DNA from: Motilibacter rhizosphaerae
GTDB lineage: Bacteria > Actinomycetota > Actinomycetes > Motilibacterales > Motilibacteraceae
Reading direction: 5' to 3'
DNA: 64,000 nt
Assembly (NCBI RefSeq): GCF_004216915.1
Contig: NZ_SGXD01000003.1
Location: 310,001 to 374,000, forward strand
The notes beneath the pieces were generated by a model. The model worked only from the letters and a program-made list of their open reading frames with translations. It did not search any database and was not told the DNA's origin. Below are positions 61,353-64,000 of the stretch, in pieces; positions within the stretch are counted from its first letter, which is position 1, and every line of letters begins with the position of its first letter. The position numbers and the translations under genes were made by a program.

Positions 61353-62870
61353 CTAGGAGACCTTCGCCTTCGTCACGCCCCTGCCGTAGTGCGCCTTGGT
61401 CGCGGTGACGCCGAGGCTGCCCTTCTTCGCGGACTTCGGCACGCTCAGCGACACCGTGCCCTTGCTCCCGGTCGTTGCGGTCACCCCGTCGGAGAGGCGG
61501 ACCTTCGCGCCGCTGACCGGGGTCCCGGCGTCGGTCACGAGGACGGAGACCGACCCGCCCTTGCCCGCCTTCGCGCTGTCGGAGACGACGGTGGCGGTGA
61601 GCGCGGGGTAGACCTGCGTGTGCCAGACGTTGTTCGGGGAGTCCCCGGCCTTCGTGTGCGTGCTCGCGGTGGCCAGCACGTCGAGCCGGCCGTCCACGCC
61701 GGCGACCGAGGTGAGCCGCCAGAGCGTGTCGGTGGACGGCGGTGCGCCGATCTTCACGGTCGCGCCGAACGCCGTGGCGGAGGGGTTGCTGCGCGCGGCG
61801 TACGCCACGTTGCCCTCGGTCCAGCTGACCCACAGCCGGCCGTCCGGCGTGGAGGAGATCCCGACCTGGCCGGCGTCCTCCGCGCGGATGCGCAGGGACT
61901 TCCCGGTCTCGACGTTGCGCACGAGGATCGCGTGCGCCGTCGGGTACCCCGTCGTGTACGCGAGGTAGACCCCGCCGCCGACCCGGGCGGCCAGGCCGAC
62001 GCGGCGGTCGGGCGAGAGCGAGCTGCTCTCGCCCTTCACGAGCGTCCCGGGAGCCTGCTTCGGCGTCCCGGCGGTGGGGAGCAGCGGCGCGTAGAACACG
62101 CCCTGCTGGCTGGATGCGCTGGCGTTGGCGTAGAACGCCGTCCACACCGAGCCGTTGACGGTGTCCTGCGCCACCGCGCTGTCGTAGCTGCAGCAGCCAT
62201 CGCCGCCGGGGATGGTGATCTGCGGGTCCTGCGGCACCTCGATGGCGGACTCGGCGGGGCCGGGCTGCAGGGCGGTCTGGTAGTACTCGCCGAGTCCCAG
62301 CCCCGAGCCGGACGTCACGGTGAGGACGGAGCCGGCGTACGGGATCGCGTCGAAGCCGTAGCCCGCGTAGGTCGAGGTCGACGAGGTGAGCGCGCCCGGC
62401 TGCGGGGTGAACGTGCGCCCGCCGTCGGAGCTGGTCGCGAGGAAGCCGCGCCCGCTGCTCCACGCCGCATTGGCGCTGCCGTCGACCGGGGGCAGACCCG
62501 AGAACGCGAGCGCCGTCTGGCCGCCGAGGGCGAGGACCACGGGCTGCCCGATGAGCCCGCCCCAGCCGGCCAGCGCGTCACCCGCGGGGGACGTGACCTT
62601 GCCCGCGGCGCTGAGGCTGGCACTGCGGTAGACCTCCGCGGAGCCGTCCACGTTCTGCCGCCACAGGGCGAGCAGCCCGCTGCCCACCCGCGCGATCACC
62701 GGCGGGTCGGAGATCGAGATGTTCGGGTTGGTCGTCGCGCCACTGAGGCCGGACACGTTGGTCCAGGTGCCGGGGGTGCCGGCGGAGGCCGGGGAGGCGG
62801 GCCCGGACAGGGCGAGGACGGGCAGGGCGGCGACGAGCGCGGCGCCGAGCCACCGTCGGGACGAGGGCAT
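61353..62870 (-). CDS. Secreted BNR/sialidase-fold-like protein with C-terminal Ig-like domain
   Basis: 505 residues. Signal peptide ([24 protein letters not shown]) cut near residue 30. The body has repeated beta-propeller-like units with Asp-box-like turns ([30 protein letters not shown]) as in sialidase/BNR-repeat proteins. A final domain ([36 protein letters not shown]) is Ig/invasin-like. Catalytic sialidase residues are not evident, so a binding role is equally possible. It sits between hom and thrC and has its own terminator. Confidence 0.82.
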   Translation of the reverse strand: MPSSRRWLGAALVAALPVLALSGPASPASAGTPGTWTNVSGLSGATTNPNISISDPPVIARVGSGLLALWRQNVDGSAEVYRSASLSAAGKVTSPAGDALAGWGGLIGQPVVLALGGQTALAFSGLPPVDGSANAAWSSGRGFLATSSDGGRTFTPQPGALTSSTSTYAGYGFDAIPYAGSVLTVTSGSGLGLGEYYQTALQPGPAESAIEVPQDPQITIPGGDGCCSYDSAVAQDTVNGSVWTAFYANASASSQQGVFYAPLLPTAGTPKQAPGTLVKGESSSLSPDRRVGLAARVGGGVYLAYTTGYPTAHAILVRNVETGKSLRIRAEDAGQVGISSTPDGRLWVSWTEGNVAYAARSNPSATAFGATVKIGAPPSTDTLWRLTSVAGVDGRLDVLATASTHTKAGDSPNNVWHTQVYPALTATVVSDSAKAGKGGSVSVLVTDAGTPVSGAKVRLSDGVTATTGSKGTVSLSVPKSAKKGSLGVTATKAHYGRGVTKAKVS

Positions 62871-62996
62871 GCGGACTCCTGGGTCGGGTGTGGTGCTGGT
62901 CACCCTGCCGTGCCCCCTGACCAGGCACAAGGTCCCGGTCGCACCCGTCTCACCCTCTGCCCCTCGGGGCAGCGCGTCCTCGGCCGGAGCCGGGGC

Positions 62997-64000
62997 TCAG
63001 CCGCCCTCGACCCGCATGACGCTGCTGACGTCGCGGACGATCTCGAGGGCCCGCAGCTCCTCCACCGTCGCGGCGAGGGCCGCGTCGGGGGCCGTGTGCG
63101 TCACGAGGACGAGCACCGCGTCGTCCGCGTGGCCCTCCTGGCGCACGGTCTGGATGCTCACGCCGTGCCCGGCGAACGACTGCGCGACCGCCGCGAGCAC
63201 GCCCGGACGGTCGTCGACGTCGAGGCTCACGTGGTAGCGGGTGACCGTGTCGCCCATCGGGCGGACGGGCAGCGACGCGTACGTCGACTCCCCCGGCCCG
63301 CTCGACTCCCCGGCGCGGTTGCGCGCTGCGGCGACCAGGTCACCCAGCACCGCGCTCGCGGTCGGGTCGCCGCCGGCACCCCGGCCGTAGAACATGAGCT
63401 CGCCCGCGGCCTCGGCCTGGACGAAGACCGCGTTGAAGGCGTCACCGACCCCCGCGAGCGGGTGCGTGGCCGGGATCATCGCCGGGTGCACGCGCACGCT
63501 GACCCCGCCGTCGACCAGCTCGGCGATGGCGAGCAGCTTGACGACGCGGCCCATCGCCCGGGCGCTCGCGACGTCGGCCGCGGTCACCTCGGTGATGCCC
63601 TCGCGGTGCACGGCGTCGAGCGGCACGCGGGTGTGGAAGGCGAGGCTCGCGAGGATCGCCGCCTTGGCCGCGGCGTCGAAGCCCTCGACGTCGGCGGTGG
63701 GGTCGGCTTCGGCGTAGCCCAGCGCGGTCGCCTCGTCGAGCGCCTCGGCGAAGCCGGCCCCCGACTCGGTCATGCGCGACAGGATGAAGTTGGTGGTGCC
63801 GTTGACGATGCCGAGCACGCGCTGCACGCGGTCGCCGACGAGCGACTCGCGCAGCGGGCGCAGGATCGGGATCGCGCCGGCGACGGCCGCCTCGTAGTAG
63901 AGGTCGACCCCGGCCTCCTCCGCCGCGGCGTACAGCGTGGCGCCGTCCTCGGCGAGCAGGGCCTTGTTGGCCGTGACGACGGACGCGCCGTTCTTGATGG
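62997..64000 (-). CDS. hom: Homoserine dehydrogenase (5' part outside window)
   Basis: The reading frame is open to the window edge and continues upstream, giving about 334 C-terminal residues. The visible part begins NGASVVTANKALLAEDG, the conserved NADP-domain/dimer region, continues with the catalytic segment VNGTTNFILS...GYAEADPTADVEGFDAAAKAAILA, and ends in an ACT domain (RYHVSLDVDDRPGVLAAVAQ) expected to bind threonine as feedback inhibitor. It reduces aspartate semialdehyde to homoserine, feeding thrB and thrC. Confidence 0.95.
   Translation of the reverse strand, partial: IKNGASVVTANKALLAEDGATLYAAAEEAGVDLYYEAAVAGAIPILRPLRESLVGDRVQRVLGIVNGTTNFILSRMTESGAGFAEALDEATALGYAEADPTADVEGFDAAAKAAILASLAFHTRVPLDAVHREGITEVTAADVASARAMGRVVKLLAIAELVDGGVSVRVHPAMIPATHPLAGVGDAFNAVFVQAEAAGELMFYGRGAGGDPTASAVLGDLVAAARNRAGESSGPGESTYASLPVRPMGDTVTRYHVSLDVDDRPGVLAAVAQSFAGHGVSIQTVRQEGHADDAVLVLVTHTAPDAALAATVEELRALEIVRDVSSVMRVEGG

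Noticed and set aside
61353-62870. Active sialidase
   Set aside because: Asp-box-like turns are present, but the arginine triad and Tyr/Glu pair of sialidases could not be placed, so only the fold is suggested.

Overview
The window is high-GC, gene-dense chromosomal DNA from an actinobacterium. Three things support this: codon use that is almost all G/C at third positions; lineage markers (GlgE-pathway glycogen genes, NucS in place of MutS/MutL, a Rho with a huge Arg/Asp/Gly insert, an Asp-type MurA, DUF2550 after atpC); and gene order. The order hom-thrC-thrB-rho-rpmE-prfA-prmC-sua5-wecA-atpI-atpBEFHAGDC-DUF2550-PduO-murA ... nucS-methylmalonyl-CoA epimerase-thioredoxin ... glgB-glgE-glgP matches, from memory, the Rv1294-Rv1328 stretch of Mycobacterium tuberculosis. 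The genus cannot be fixed from the sequence alone. No rRNA, tRNA, CRISPR array, prophage or insertion sequence was seen.

Layout. 1-7 kb: a truncated gene, a small ORF, a DUF998 membrane protein, an unknown protein, mnmA with its cysteine desulfurase (tRNA 2-thiouridylation), a two-gene unit of a peptidoglycan-binding protein and a 4-TM membrane protein, and a PHP-family phosphoesterase. 7.4-20 kb: a complete alpha-glucan block, with glgX-glgP on the minus strand diverging from glgE-treS-mak-glgB. TreS and Mak make maltose 1-phosphate from trehalose, GlgE polymerises it, GlgB branches the glucan, and GlgP/GlgX degrade it. 20-31 kb: an accessory insert with UDP-glucose dehydrogenase, a membrane processive GT2 synthase, three surface-anchored parallel beta-helix proteins, another lipoprotein, GmhA and a cupin. 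It looks like an undescribed uronic-acid exopolysaccharide locus and is the most interesting part of the window. 31-35 kb: thioredoxin/TPR protein, methylmalonyl-CoA epimerase, hydrolase, zinc-ribbon-like protein, STAS protein and NucS. 35-41.5 kb: an ABC exporter fused in one operon to a two-component system, a cation/proton antiporter, a second STAS protein and a small membrane protein. 41.5-52 kb: murA, PduO adenosyltransferase, DUF2550 and the whole F1Fo ATP synthase operon. 52-64 kb: wecA, sua5, prmC, prfA, rpmE, rho, thrB and thrC, then a secreted sialidase-fold-like protein inserted between thrC and hom, and hom running off the window.

Non-coding structure is unusually rich. Three families of palindromic intergenic repeats recur (7.1-7.3, 35.3, 43.5 and 56.3-56.6 kb). 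Several genes have a TANNNT -10 hexamer 12-14 bp before the start codon, implying leaderless mRNAs. The murA/PduO gap is only 25 bp and has overlapping divergent -10 boxes. A long hairpin separates atpD from atpC.
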